Position numbers and translations under genes: made by a program. Shown in pieces: positions 53,881 through 61,971 of a stretch of 64,000 nt of DNA (the stretch's first letter is position 1; the number at the start of each line of letters is the position of its first letter). This DNA is from Solimonas thermocellulolyticum (GTDB lineage: Bacteria; Pseudomonadota; Gammaproteobacteria; Nevskiales; Nevskiaceae), in contig NZ_JBEPIJ010000013.1 in NCBI RefSeq assembly GCF_040327995.1, positions 1 through 64,000 on the forward strand. The letters run 5' to 3'. Below the pieces are notes generated by a model. The model made no database searches. It was given only the letters and a program-made list of their open reading frames with translations, and was not told the origin of the DNA.

Positions 53881-53907
53881 GTTCGCTCCCGTCGTCGTGA
53901 ATGTGGA

Positions 53908-55665
53908 TCAGTCCGTGCGAGTCGCTGCGTGCCGACCGGCACGCCGGCCCGACCATAGGCAGTCGGCCAGTGACAGGCCGCTGACGTAGCCGTTGGAGGC
54001 GACGCCCACCGCCGTGCGCCCGGCCGCATAAAGGCCGGCGATCGTCGAGCCATCGTCGCGGCGCACGAGTCCGCTGCGTTCGTCCACGGCAAGCCCACCC
54101 AGCGTGATCGTCGGGCACGGAAAGGTCTTGCTGCCGGCTGAGATGTCGAGCGCGTAGTAAGGCGGCGCATCGAGGCGCGCGCGCATGTCCACGCTCTTGC
54201 CGAGTGCATCCATGCGGCTGCCGTCGGCGCAGGCGTTGTAGTCGTCGAGCGTGCGGCGCAAGGCCTCGGCAGGCATTCCGAGTTTCTCGGCGAGCGCCTC
54301 GGGCGTGCGCGCGCGCGGCGCGAACAGCATCAGGAACAACGCCGGCACGCTCTGGAAAAACCACAGCCGGCCGAACAGCGCCTCGCGTAGCGCCGCCCGG
54401 CGCAGCCTGCGGTCGAGGATCAGCCAAGCGCGGCCGCCGGCCTTCTCCACCATGTCGACGCCCAGGCGCGCGCCGTAGACCTGCTCGTTGCAGAAGCGCT
54501 CACCGTCCGGGCCGACGACGATGCCTTTGGGCCAGGCCGTCGGCGGATTGATGAAGCGCCAGGCCGAAACCTTGTGCATGCGAGCGCACTGCCCGCCGAC
54601 GGAGGCGCCGAGGCGGATGCCGCTGCCGTCGCAGCCGGTGGCTCCCAGGCGCATCGCCGGCAGGTATTGCGGCGCCACCGCGCGCAGCAGCGTGCGGTTG
54701 AAGACGAAGCCGCCGGTGGTCAGCACGACGCCGCGCCGTGCGCGCACGCGCAGACGCTTGGCGTGCTGCTGTTCGATCTCGGCCGCTTGCGCGCGCAGCC
54801 GGTCGGCCCAGCCGCCGGCGAAGTCATGCACCTTCTCGGCCTTGCGCATCAGCCTCTGGTGCTCGCGCTGCGCGGCGCTGCCGTCCGCGAGCTGATACAA
54901 CTCGGCGCCGATGACTGCGCCCTGCGCGTCCGTGATCAAGCGCCGCGCCGCGGTCTGGCGCAGCACCGGAATGCCCAGCGCAGCCACGCGGCGTTCGAGC
55001 GCACGATACAGCTCGCGGCCGGAATCGATGCCCGGCGCCATCACGCGGTGGCCGCGTGCCGCCGGCTTGGCCTTGGCCGCATACGCCGGCACCGCCTCGT
55101 TGCCGGAGTAGTAGTAGTACGTCCCGTTGCGCGGATACGAGGTCTTGGGTGGATTCGGGTTGGCGCGGAACTGCACGCCGATCGACTCCAGCCAGTCGAG
55201 CAGCGCGCGGCTGTCGTCGCAGAACGCGCGCAGCGTGGCTTCGCTCACCGCATCGCCGCACTCTTGACGCAGGTAGTCGAACATCGCCTGCGGCGTGTCG
55301 TCGACGCCCGCCTCTTTCTGGATGCGCGTGCCGCCACCCAGATACACGATGCCGCCGCTCTTGATCGTCGCGCCGCCGCCGTCGAAGCGTTCGGCAACCA
55401 CGACGTCGGCGCCAGCTTCTTTCGCGGCGATCGCGGCGGCGCCGCCGGCGGCCCCCAGGCCGACGACCAGCACATCGCAGCTACGGTCCCAGTCGGTCTC
55501 GCGCAGGGCGCTGCCGTCCAGCGGCGGCTCGACGGCGAGCACGCCGGGTTCGGCGGACGTCATCGCAATGGCGGCAGCGGTCATGAGCGCGGGATCAGGT
55601 ATGGCCTGCCGCATTATTTCGAACTGTGCCGGCGCGGCTTCATCCGTCCTGAGTAGGGCGCGCAT
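53908..55665 (-). CDS. FAD steroid dehydrogenase, possibly delta4(5alpha) type
   Basis: 585 aa by the longest frame; the true start is unclear (ATGs at 55665, 55614, 55584 and 55563, none with a strong ribosome-binding site). Flavin fold VLVVGLGAAGGAAAI with ERFDGGGATIKSGGIVYLGGG; C-terminal GLYAAGRTAVGVASNGYVSGLSLADC. It belongs to the ketosteroid dehydrogenase/fumarate reductase flavoprotein group. The Y560-V-S562 pair resembles the catalytic Tyr-x-Ser of delta4-(5alpha)-3-ketosteroid dehydrogenase; the KstD-type YxGxG loop is absent. Assignment to that reaction is inference. Divergent from hsaC. Confidence 0.65.
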   Translation of the reverse strand: MRALLRTDEAAPAQFEIMRQAIPDPALMTAAAIAMTSAEPGVLAVEPPLDGSALRETDWDRSCDVLVVGLGAAGGAAAIAAKEAGADVVVAERFDGGGATIKSGGIVYLGGGTRIQKEAGVDDTPQAMFDYLRQECGDAVSEATLRAFCDDSRALLDWLESIGVQFRANPNPPKTSYPRNGTYYYYSGNEAVPAYAAKAKPAARGHRVMAPGIDSGRELYRALERRVAALGIPVLRQTAARRLITDAQGAVIGAELYQLADGSAAQREHQRLMRKAEKVHDFAGGWADRLRAQAAEIEQQHAKRLRVRARRGVVLTTGGFVFNRTLLRAVAPQYLPAMRLGATGCDGSGIRLGASVGGQCARMHKVSAWRFINPPTAWPKGIVVGPDGERFCNEQVYGARLGVDMVEKAGGRAWLILDRRLRRAALREALFGRLWFFQSVPALFLMLFAPRARTPEALAEKLGMPAEALRRTLDDYNACADGSRMDALGKSVDMRARLDAPPYYALDISAGSKTFPCPTITLGGLAVDERSGLVRRDDGSTIAGLYAAGRTAVGVASNGYVSGLSLADCLWSGRRAGRHAATRTD

Positions 55666-55707
55666 ACCGCATGTGGGTGAGCGATGGCGATCATCGTCGC
55701 GGGCGTG

Positions 55708-55725
55708 CTCATCAAAACGGATGAA
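55708..55725. promoter_or_regulatory. Candidate steroid-regulon operator before hsaC
   Basis: CTCATCAAAACGGATGAA, 61 bp before the hsaC start, between hsaC and the divergent FAD dehydrogenase gene. Differs from the 8614 site mainly in the spacer and final base. A further weak copy reads TTCATCCGTCCTGAGTAG at 55639-55656. Confidence 0.5.
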
Positions 55726-55785
55726 GCTACCGCCGAGCTTGGCTTCCGATAATGCCGGCCAGACGACGACACAAAAGGCACGCCC

Positions 55786-56676
55786 ATGAAAATCGAGTCA
55801 CTGGCCTACGTGCTCGCCGAGACCACGGACATCGGCAAGTGGCAGCACTACGCCGAACAGGTGCTCGGCATGTCCACCGCCAAGGGGCCGGACGGCGCGC
55901 TGTATCTGAAGATGGACGAGCGCGAGTTCCGCATCGCCGCGATTCCGGGCGCAACCGATCGTTACCTCGCCTCGGGCTGGGCGCTGGCGCCGGGCGTGGA
56001 TTTCGACGCGACGGTCGCCGCGCTCGAAGCCGCCGGCGTCGCGGTGACCAACGGCAGCGAGGCCGAGCGCGCGCTGCGCCGCGTCACGCGCATGGTCAAG
56101 TTCACCGATCCGTCCGGCAACGCGCACGAGCTGGTGCAGGGCGACACCGGCACGCGCGCGCCCTTCGTGTCGCCGATCGGTGTCGGCGGCTTCAAGACCG
56201 GGGCGCAAGGCATGGGACACACCGTGCTGCCGGCGGTGCAGAACTTCGACGCCACCGAGAAGCTGTTCCGCGAGGTGCTCGGCATGGGCGTGTCGGATCG
56301 CTTCAACTTCAAACCGGCGCCGGATGCGCCGACCATCCGCATCCATTTCCTGCACGCGTCGAGCGGTCGCCATCACAGCCTCGCGCTCGCCGAGATGCCG
56401 GCGCCCAGTGGCTGCGTGCACATCATGGTCGAGGTCAACTCGATGACCGACGTCGGGCTCGCCCACGACCGCCGCGCGCAGCACGGCGTCAAGCTGATGG
56501 CGACGCTCGGCGAGCACGAGAACGACCGCATGACCTCGTTCTACATGATGACGCCGGGCAACTTCGCGCTCGAGTACGGCTGGGGCGGCATCAGCGTCGA
56601 CCCCGGGAGCTGGCGGCCCACCGAGACGCAGCGCGTCTCGATCTGGGGCCACGATTTCTCGGTCGGGTTTCAGTAA
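55786..56676 (+). CDS. hsaC: Extradiol dioxygenase for the A-ring catechol
   Basis: 296 aa type I extradiol dioxygenase of the HsaC/TesB group. Iron ligands: H145 (GMGHTVLPA), H212 (CVHIMVEV) and E263 (FALEYGWGG). The N-terminal domain lacks the metal site, as usual in the two-domain fold. It meta-cleaves the catechol of 3,4-dihydroxy-9,10-secoandrostatriene-dione. Directly followed, without gap, by ipdA; hsaD is not here. Confidence 0.92.
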   Translation: MKIESLAYVLAETTDIGKWQHYAEQVLGMSTAKGPDGALYLKMDEREFRIAAIPGATDRYLASGWALAPGVDFDATVAALEAAGVAVTNGSEAERALRRVTRMVKFTDPSGNAHELVQGDTGTRAPFVSPIGVGGFKTGAQGMGHTVLPAVQNFDATEKLFREVLGMGVSDRFNFKPAPDAPTIRIHFLHASSGRHHSLALAEMPAPSGCVHIMVEVNSMTDVGLAHDRRAQHGVKLMATLGEHENDRMTSFYMMTPGNFALEYGWGGISVDPGSWRPTETQRVSIWGHDFSVGFQ

Positions 56677-57579
56677 ATGACCCTGGACAAACGCATGACA
56701 GCGGCCGAGGTCGTCGGCACGCTGCGCGACGGCATGACCATCGGCATCGGTGGCTGGGGTCCGCGGCGCAAGCCGATGGCGATCGTGCGCGAGATCCTGC
56801 GCTCCGATCTCAAGGACCTGACCGTCGTCGGTTACGGCGGCCCGGACATGGGCATGCTGTGCGCCGCCGGCAAGGTCAAGAAGCTGGTCTACGCCTTCGT
56901 CTCGCTGGATTTCATCCCACTGGAGCCATTCTTCCGCAAGGCGCGCGAGGCCGGCGGCATCCAGGCCGTCGAGCTCGACGAGGGACTGCTGCACTGGGGA
57001 TTGCGCGCCGCGGCCATGCGCATTCCGTTTCTGCCGACTCGCGTCGGGCTCGCCACCGACCAGATCGCCAAGGCCCATCCAGACCTGCGCACGATCACCT
57101 CACCCTACGCGGATCGCGAAGTGCTGCTGGCGATGCCGGCGATCCAGCTCGACGTCGCGCTCGTGCACGTGCACGTCGCCGACCGTCTCGGCAACCTGCG
57201 GGTATACGCGCCGGATCCCTTCTTCGACGAGCTGTTCGCACGCGCGGCCGAGCGCTGCTATGTCGGCTGCGAGCAGCTCGTCGAGCGCATCGACGGCGAC
57301 GAGATCGACGCGCGCTTCAACCTCGTGGAGCGCAACCTGGTCAGCGGCGTGGTGCACACCCCGGGCGGTGCGCATCCGACCTCGAACGTCGACATCCGCG
57401 GCGCGGGTCTGGGCTACGGCTGGGACGCGGCGCATCTGAAGCGCTACTGCGCGGCCGCGGAGCAAGACGGCGGCTGGCAGCAATACGCGGAGGAATTCCT
57501 GCGCGGCGACGAGGCGGCCTACCAGATGGCCGTCGGCGGCCTGGATGCGATCCGCGCACTGCCGCGGCAGGTGTTCTGA
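56677..57579 (+). CDS. ipdA: Ring-opening CoA transferase-like hydrolase, alpha subunit
   Basis: 300 aa class I CoA-transferase-fold alpha subunit. Characteristic IGGWGPRRKPMAIVREIL and VVGYGGPDMGMLCAAGKVKKLVYAFV. In Mycobacterium, IpdA with IpdB hydrolytically opens the last steroid-derived ring, of COCHEA-CoA, rather than transferring CoA. It starts one base after hsaC and precedes ipdB, an order seen in steroid loci. Confidence 0.87.
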   Translation: MTLDKRMTAAEVVGTLRDGMTIGIGGWGPRRKPMAIVREILRSDLKDLTVVGYGGPDMGMLCAAGKVKKLVYAFVSLDFIPLEPFFRKAREAGGIQAVELDEGLLHWGLRAAAMRIPFLPTRVGLATDQIAKAHPDLRTITSPYADREVLLAMPAIQLDVALVHVHVADRLGNLRVYAPDPFFDELFARAAERCYVGCEQLVERIDGDEIDARFNLVERNLVSGVVHTPGGAHPTSNVDIRGAGLGYGWDAAHLKRYCAAAEQDGGWQQYAEEFLRGDEAAYQMAVGGLDAIRALPRQVF

Positions 57580-57581
57580 TC

Positions 57582-58376
57582 ATGACCAGCGCAAGCACAT
57601 TCACGCTGGCCGAGCTGCTGATCTGCGCCTGCGCCGAAGTCTGGCGCGGTGAGGGCGAGGTGCTCGCGACCGGCATCGGCATCATTCCGCGGCTCGCCCA
57701 GGGGCTGGCCAAGCTCACGCACAGCCCGGGGCTGATGATCACCGACGGCGAGGCCTATCTCACCGAAGAACCGGTCGTGCTCGGCGCGAAGGATCACGAG
57801 GGCCGCCGCTATGCCGGCTGGATGCCGTATGCACGGGTCTTCGACAACGTCTGGGGCGGCCGCCGTCACGCGCTGGTCGGCCCGGTGCAGGTCGATCGCT
57901 GGGGGCAGGCCAACATCTCCTGCATCGGCGAGTTTGCGCGGCCCAAGCGCCAGTTGCTCGGCCTGCGCGGCTTCCCCGGCAACAGCATCAACCACGTCAA
58001 CTCCTTCTTCGTCCCCAACCACGGTCCGCGCGTGTTCGTCGAGGGCGAGGTCGACGTGGTCTGCTCGGTCGGCTACAAGCGCGAGCGCTGGCCGGCCGGC
58101 GTCAAGCCGGACTACATGCGCATCCACCGCATCGTCACCGATCTGTGCGTGATGGATTTCGGCGGGCCGGACCATGCCATCCGCGTCATCAGCCTGCACC
58201 CGGGCGTGCGCTTCGAACAGGTTCAGGCGGCGACCGGTTTTCCGCTCGTCAAGGCGGCGGATCTCGTCGAGACCGCGTATCCGACCGAAGAACAGCTCGC
58301 GATCATCCGCAGGCTCGATCCGCACGACCTGCGCAGCAAGCAGATCAAGGACAACCCGCCTGGAGTGCGCAAGTGA
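57582..58376 (+). CDS. ipdB: Ring-opening CoA transferase-like hydrolase, beta subunit
   Basis: 264 aa from the ATG at 57582, 2 bp after ipdA. Beta-subunit fold: EVWRGEGEVLATGIGIIPRLAQGLAKL, then the dimer-interface LGLRGFPGNSINHVNSFFVPNH and VDVVCSVGYKRERWP. Partner of IpdA. Its stop codon overlaps the GTG start of the next gene. Confidence 0.88.
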   Translation: MTSASTFTLAELLICACAEVWRGEGEVLATGIGIIPRLAQGLAKLTHSPGLMITDGEAYLTEEPVVLGAKDHEGRRYAGWMPYARVFDNVWGGRRHALVGPVQVDRWGQANISCIGEFARPKRQLLGLRGFPGNSINHVNSFFVPNHGPRVFVEGEVDVVCSVGYKRERWPAGVKPDYMRIHRIVTDLCVMDFGGPDHAIRVISLHPGVRFEQVQAATGFPLVKAADLVETAYPTEEQLAIIRRLDPHDLRSKQIKDNPPGVRK

Positions 58377-58783
58377 GTGCGCCCGTCCTCGAAGGCTGGT
58401 TCACGCTGGACGCCGAGCCGCGGCTCATCGGCAACCGCTGCCGCCGTTGCGGCACGTACTACTTTCCGAGGCTCAAGACCGGCTTTTGCCGCAACCCGGA
58501 CTGCGACGGCGAATCCTTCGAGGACACGCCGCTGTCGCGCACCGGCCGGCTGTGGTCCTACACCAATGCGGCCTATGCGCCGCCGGAACCCTACGTCGCG
58601 TGCGAGCCGTTCCAGCCCTTTGGCATCGCCGCGGTCGAACTCGAGCAAGAGCGCATGATCGTGCTCGGCCAGCTCGTGCGCGGCACCGAGCTGTCGCGGC
58701 TCGCGCTGGGCATGCCCATGGTGCTGGTGCTCGAAGCGCTCGACGACGGCAAGCTGACCTGGAAGTGGAAGGTGGCGACATGA
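58373..58783 (+). CDS. DUF35-type zinc-ribbon/OB-fold protein
   Basis: 136 aa from a GTG at 58373 that overlaps the ipdB stop codon. Four cysteines, C23, C26, C39 and C44 (CRRC ... CRNPDC), form a rubredoxin-like zinc ribbon; an OB-fold follows. DUF35 proteins associate with thiolase-like partners, as in the Ltp2-ChsH2 aldolase of steroid side-chain breakdown. The next gene encodes such a partner and overlaps this stop codon, so a complex is likely. Confidence 0.85.
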   Translation: MSAPVLEGWFTLDAEPRLIGNRCRRCGTYYFPRLKTGFCRNPDCDGESFEDTPLSRTGRLWSYTNAAYAPPEPYVACEPFQPFGIAAVELEQERMIVLGQLVRGTELSRLALGMPMVLVLEALDDGKLTWKWKVAT

Positions 58784-59967
58784 GCGCCGCGCGCGAGATC
58801 GCCATCCTCGGTGTCGGCATGCACCCCTGGGGCAAGTGGGGGCGCAACTTCGTCGAATACGGCGTCGCCGCCGCGCGCGCGGCGATCGCCGACGCCGGCG
58901 TCCTCTGGCGCGACATCCGCTTCGTCTCCGGCGCGGCGACGATCCGCAACGGCTATCCGGGCCAGGTGGCCGGCGCGACCTTTGCGCAGGCGCTGGGCTG
59001 GCAGGGCGCCGAGGTGAACACCTCCTACGCGGCCTGCGCCTCGGGTTCGCAGGCGCTGGCCGCGGCACGCGCGAAGATCCTCGCCGGCGAGTGCGAGGTC
59101 GCGCTGGTGATCGGTGCGGACACCACGCCCAAGGGCTTTCTCAGGCCGGCGCCGGGCGAGCGTCCGGACGATCCGGACTGGGTGCGCTTCCGGCTGGGCA
59201 TCACCAACCCGACCTACTTCGCGCTGTACGCGCGCCGACGCATGGCGCTCTACGGCGACACGCCGCAGGACTTCGCGCTGGTCAAGGTGAAGAACGCCGA
59301 GCACGGCCTCGAAAATCCTTATGCGCGCTACAAAAAGCGCTTCACCATCGAGGAGGTGCTGGCCTCGCCGATGGTCGCCGATCCCTTGCGGCTGATGGAC
59401 GTGTGCGCGACCTCCGACGGCGCGGCCGCGCTGGTGGTGAGCAGCCTCGGCTACGCCGAGCGCATCGGCAAGGCCAAGGCACCGCGCATCGTGGCGATCT
59501 CCACGGTGACGCCGAGCTTCCCCTCGGAACTGGTGGAGATGCCGGACATCGCCACCGATTCCGCGGTGGCCTGCGCGCCGCAGTCGTTCCGCGCCGCGCT
59601 GCCGAAGAAGGCGTATGAGGAAGCCGGCATCGGCCCGGAAGACGTCTCGCTGGCCGAGGTCTACGACTTGTCCACCGCGCTCGAACTCGACTGGATCGAG
59701 GATCTGCAACTGTGCGCGCGCGGCGAGGCATCGGCCCTGCTGCGCAGCGGTGCGACCCGCATCGGCGGCCGCATCCCGGTCAATCCCTCGGGTGGCCTGG
59801 CCTGTTTCGGCGAGGCGGTGCCGGCGCAGGCGCTGGCGCAGGTCTGCGAGCTGACCTGGCAGCTGCGCGGTCAGGCCGGTGCGCGTCAGGTCGCGAACGC
59901 CAAGGTGGGCATCACCGCGAACCAGGGCCTGTTCGGCCACGGTTCCTCGGTCATCGTCAAGCGCTGA
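58780..59967 (+). CDS. Thiolase-fold, lipid-transfer-protein-like enzyme
   Basis: 395 aa from the ATG at 58780. Thiolase-superfamily protein with a candidate nucleophile C86 (SYAACASGSQAL), C-terminal NQGLFGHGSS with H387, but a NPSGGLACFGEAVPA block (residue 335 on) where a classical thiolase has the GHPxG motif. That change and the DUF35 partner are typical of Ltp-like proteins, including steroid retro-aldolases. It might serve as a thiolase, an aldolase, or an acyl carrier step; which one is open. Next gene (ipdC) overlaps its stop. Confidence 0.82.
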   Translation: MSAAREIAILGVGMHPWGKWGRNFVEYGVAAARAAIADAGVLWRDIRFVSGAATIRNGYPGQVAGATFAQALGWQGAEVNTSYAACASGSQALAAARAKILAGECEVALVIGADTTPKGFLRPAPGERPDDPDWVRFRLGITNPTYFALYARRRMALYGDTPQDFALVKVKNAEHGLENPYARYKKRFTIEEVLASPMVADPLRLMDVCATSDGAAALVVSSLGYAERIGKAKAPRIVAISTVTPSFPSELVEMPDIATDSAVACAPQSFRAALPKKAYEEAGIGPEDVSLAEVYDLSTALELDWIEDLQLCARGEASALLRSGATRIGGRIPVNPSGGLACFGEAVPAQALAQVCELTWQLRGQAGARQVANAKVGITANQGLFGHGSSVIVKR

Positions 59968-61130
59968 TGGCAACCGGGCTCACCACACCGCTGACCGAAT
60001 CGCTGGGCTGCCGCCATCCCATCGTGCAGACCGCGATGGGCTGGGTCGCCGACAGCCGGCTGGTCGCGGCGACCAGCAATGCCGGCGGCTTCGGTTTTCT
60101 CGCCGCGGCGACCATGACCACCGAGACGCTGCGCCGCGAGATCGCCGCGGTGCGTGCGGCCACCGATCGTGCGTTCGGCGTGAACTTCCACATGTTCCAG
60201 CCGAACGCGAACGAGGTCATCGAGCTCATCCTCGACAACGCCGATCGCGTGCGCGCGGTCAGTTATGGGCGCGGCCCCAGCGCGGCCACGATCCGTCGCT
60301 TCAAGGACGCCGGCGTGCTGTGCATGCCGACCGTCGGTGCGCTCAAGCACGCGGTCAAGGCCGTGGAACTCGGCGCCGACCTCATCACCGTGCAGGGCGC
60401 CGAGGGCGGCGGGCATACCGGCGCGGTGCCGACCACGCTGCTCTTGCCGCAGGTGCTCGACGCCGTGAAGGTGCCGGTCGTCGCCGCCGGCGGTTTCCAC
60501 AACGGCCGCGGGCTGGCGGCGGCGCTGGCCTATGGCGCGGCCGGCATCGCGATGGGCACGCGTTTTTTGATGACCGCGGAATCGCCGGTGCCGCGCAGCA
60601 CGCTGCAGAAGTACATCGAGGTCGATGACCCCGCGCGCATCCGCGCGTCGACCGCGGTGGACGGACTGCCGCAGCGCATGATCGACAACCCGTTCCTGCG
60701 CAAGCTCGAACAGGGGGGGCTGCTGCGGCGCCTGTTCGTCGCGCTCTTTAGCGCCTGGCGCTGGCGCGCGCACACCGGCATGTCGCCGGCGCAGATGGTC
60801 AAGACCTTCTTCGCGGCGCTGCGCGAGGGCGATGGCGCGATCCAAACGATGATGGCGGCGAATGCGCCGATCCTGATCCAGCGCGCGATGGTCCAAGGCC
60901 ATCCGGACGAAGGCGTGCTGCCCTCGGGGCAGGTCGCTGCCGTACTCGACACGCTGCCGCCGGTGGCCGAGGTGATCGAGGCCATCGTGCGCGAAGCACA
61001 AGCACGCCTCGCTGCGCTCGGCGCCCTGTCCCGACCCTGCGGTCCCCCCGCTGCCGCGAGCCGGAGCGGGGAAGGGGAGGAGGCGGCGCGAAGCGCCGTG
61101 GCGCACGCGCAGACGAAGGAATCGACATGA
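59967..61130 (+). CDS. ipdC: Flavin-dependent IpdC-type reductase
   Basis: 387 aa from the ATG at 59967. Nitronate-monooxygenase-like FMN TIM-barrel: PIVQTAMGWVADSRLVAATSNAGGFGFLA, VQGAEGGGHTGAVPTTLLLPQVL, and VVAAGGFHNGRGLAAALAYGAAGIAMGTRFLMT in outline. In this locus it fits IpdC, which acts on 5-hydroxy-HIC-CoA in C/D-ring degradation. The final 35 residues (from about SRPCGPPAAASRSGEG) are low-complexity and unlike the family, suggesting that the last codons are read through intergenic DNA. Confidence 0.82.
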   Translation: MATGLTTPLTESLGCRHPIVQTAMGWVADSRLVAATSNAGGFGFLAAATMTTETLRREIAAVRAATDRAFGVNFHMFQPNANEVIELILDNADRVRAVSYGRGPSAATIRRFKDAGVLCMPTVGALKHAVKAVELGADLITVQGAEGGGHTGAVPTTLLLPQVLDAVKVPVVAAGGFHNGRGLAAALAYGAAGIAMGTRFLMTAESPVPRSTLQKYIEVDDPARIRASTAVDGLPQRMIDNPFLRKLEQGGLLRRLFVALFSAWRWRAHTGMSPAQMVKTFFAALREGDGAIQTMMAANAPILIQRAMVQGHPDEGVLPSGQVAAVLDTLPPVAEVIEAIVREAQARLAALGALSRPCGPPAAASRSGEGEEAARSAVAHAQTKEST

Positions 61131-61891
61131 CTGCTCCATTCTCGACCACCCTCACCGACGGCATCGCCGAACTGGTGATCGACCGCCCGCCGGTCAATGC
61201 ACTCGACGCTGCCGGCTGGCACGCGCTCGCCGACGAGATCGAACGCATCGGCCGCGATCCGGCGGCGCGCGTGATCGTGATCCGTGCCGAGGGCCGCGGA
61301 TTTTGCGCCGGCGTCGACATCAAGGAACTCGACAAACATCCCGAGAAGATCGTCTCCGTCAACGCCGGCAACTACCGCACGTTCAAGGCGGTGCACCGCA
61401 ATCCCTTGCCGGTGATCGTCGCCGTGCACGGCTTCGTGCTCGGCGGCGGCATCGGCATCACCGGAGCGGCGGACATCGTCGTCGCCAGCGAGGACGCGAG
61501 CTTCGGCGTGCCCGAAGTCGACCGCGGCGCGATGGGCGGCGGCGCCCACCTGCAGCGTCTGTTCCCGGTGCAGAAGGTGCGCATGATGTATTTCACCGGC
61601 GAGCCGATCGGCGCGGCCGAGGCGTATCGCCTGGGGGCGGTCGAGCGCGTGGTGCCGCGCGAAGAGTTGCGCGACGCCGCACTGGCGATCGCGCGCACGA
61701 TCGCGGCGAAGAGCACGGCGATGATCCGGCTCGCCAAGGAGTCCCTGAACGGCATCGAGGACGGCAACCTCGAAGACAAATACCGCTGGGAGCAGGGTTT
61801 CACCCTGCAGGCCTACAGCGAGAAGGACTCCGCCGAGACGCGTCGCGCCTTCGTGGAGAAACGGGCAGCGCGGTTCGAGGGCAAGACGTGA
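61127..61891 (+). CDS. echA20: EchA20-like ring-opening hydrolase
   Basis: 254 aa crotonase-superfamily protein starting at 61127, overlapping ipdC by 4 bp. Matches mycobacterial EchA20: IDRPPVNALD, IRAEGRGFCAGVDIKELDKHP, VNAGNYRTFKAVHRNPLPVIVAVHGFVLGGGIGI, FGVPEVDRGAMGGGAHLQRLFP and YRWEQGFTL. EchA20 hydrolytically opens a ring of the HIP-derived CoA thioester. Part of the IpdAB-IpdC block. Confidence 0.87.
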   Translation: MTAPFSTTLTDGIAELVIDRPPVNALDAAGWHALADEIERIGRDPAARVIVIRAEGRGFCAGVDIKELDKHPEKIVSVNAGNYRTFKAVHRNPLPVIVAVHGFVLGGGIGITGAADIVVASEDASFGVPEVDRGAMGGGAHLQRLFPVQKVRMMYFTGEPIGAAEAYRLGAVERVVPREELRDAALAIARTIAAKSTAMIRLAKESLNGIEDGNLEDKYRWEQGFTLQAYSEKDSAETRRAFVEKRAARFEGKT

Positions 61892-61931
61892 AGCCGAGAA
61901 CAACCCGTGCCGCCGCAGCGTGTTTCGAAGG

Positions 61932-61956
61932 TCCGGGCCATGGATGGCGCGGTCCG
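61932..61956. repeat. Extragenic palindrome
   Basis: Contains GCCATGGATGGC at 61937-61948, the same 12-mer found at 1403 and 53059, with partly complementary GTCCG/CGGTCC flanks. It lies in the 80-bp gap between echA20 and the next acyl-CoA dehydrogenase gene. Confidence 0.45.
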
Positions 61957-61971
61957 GTATAGGACATTCCG

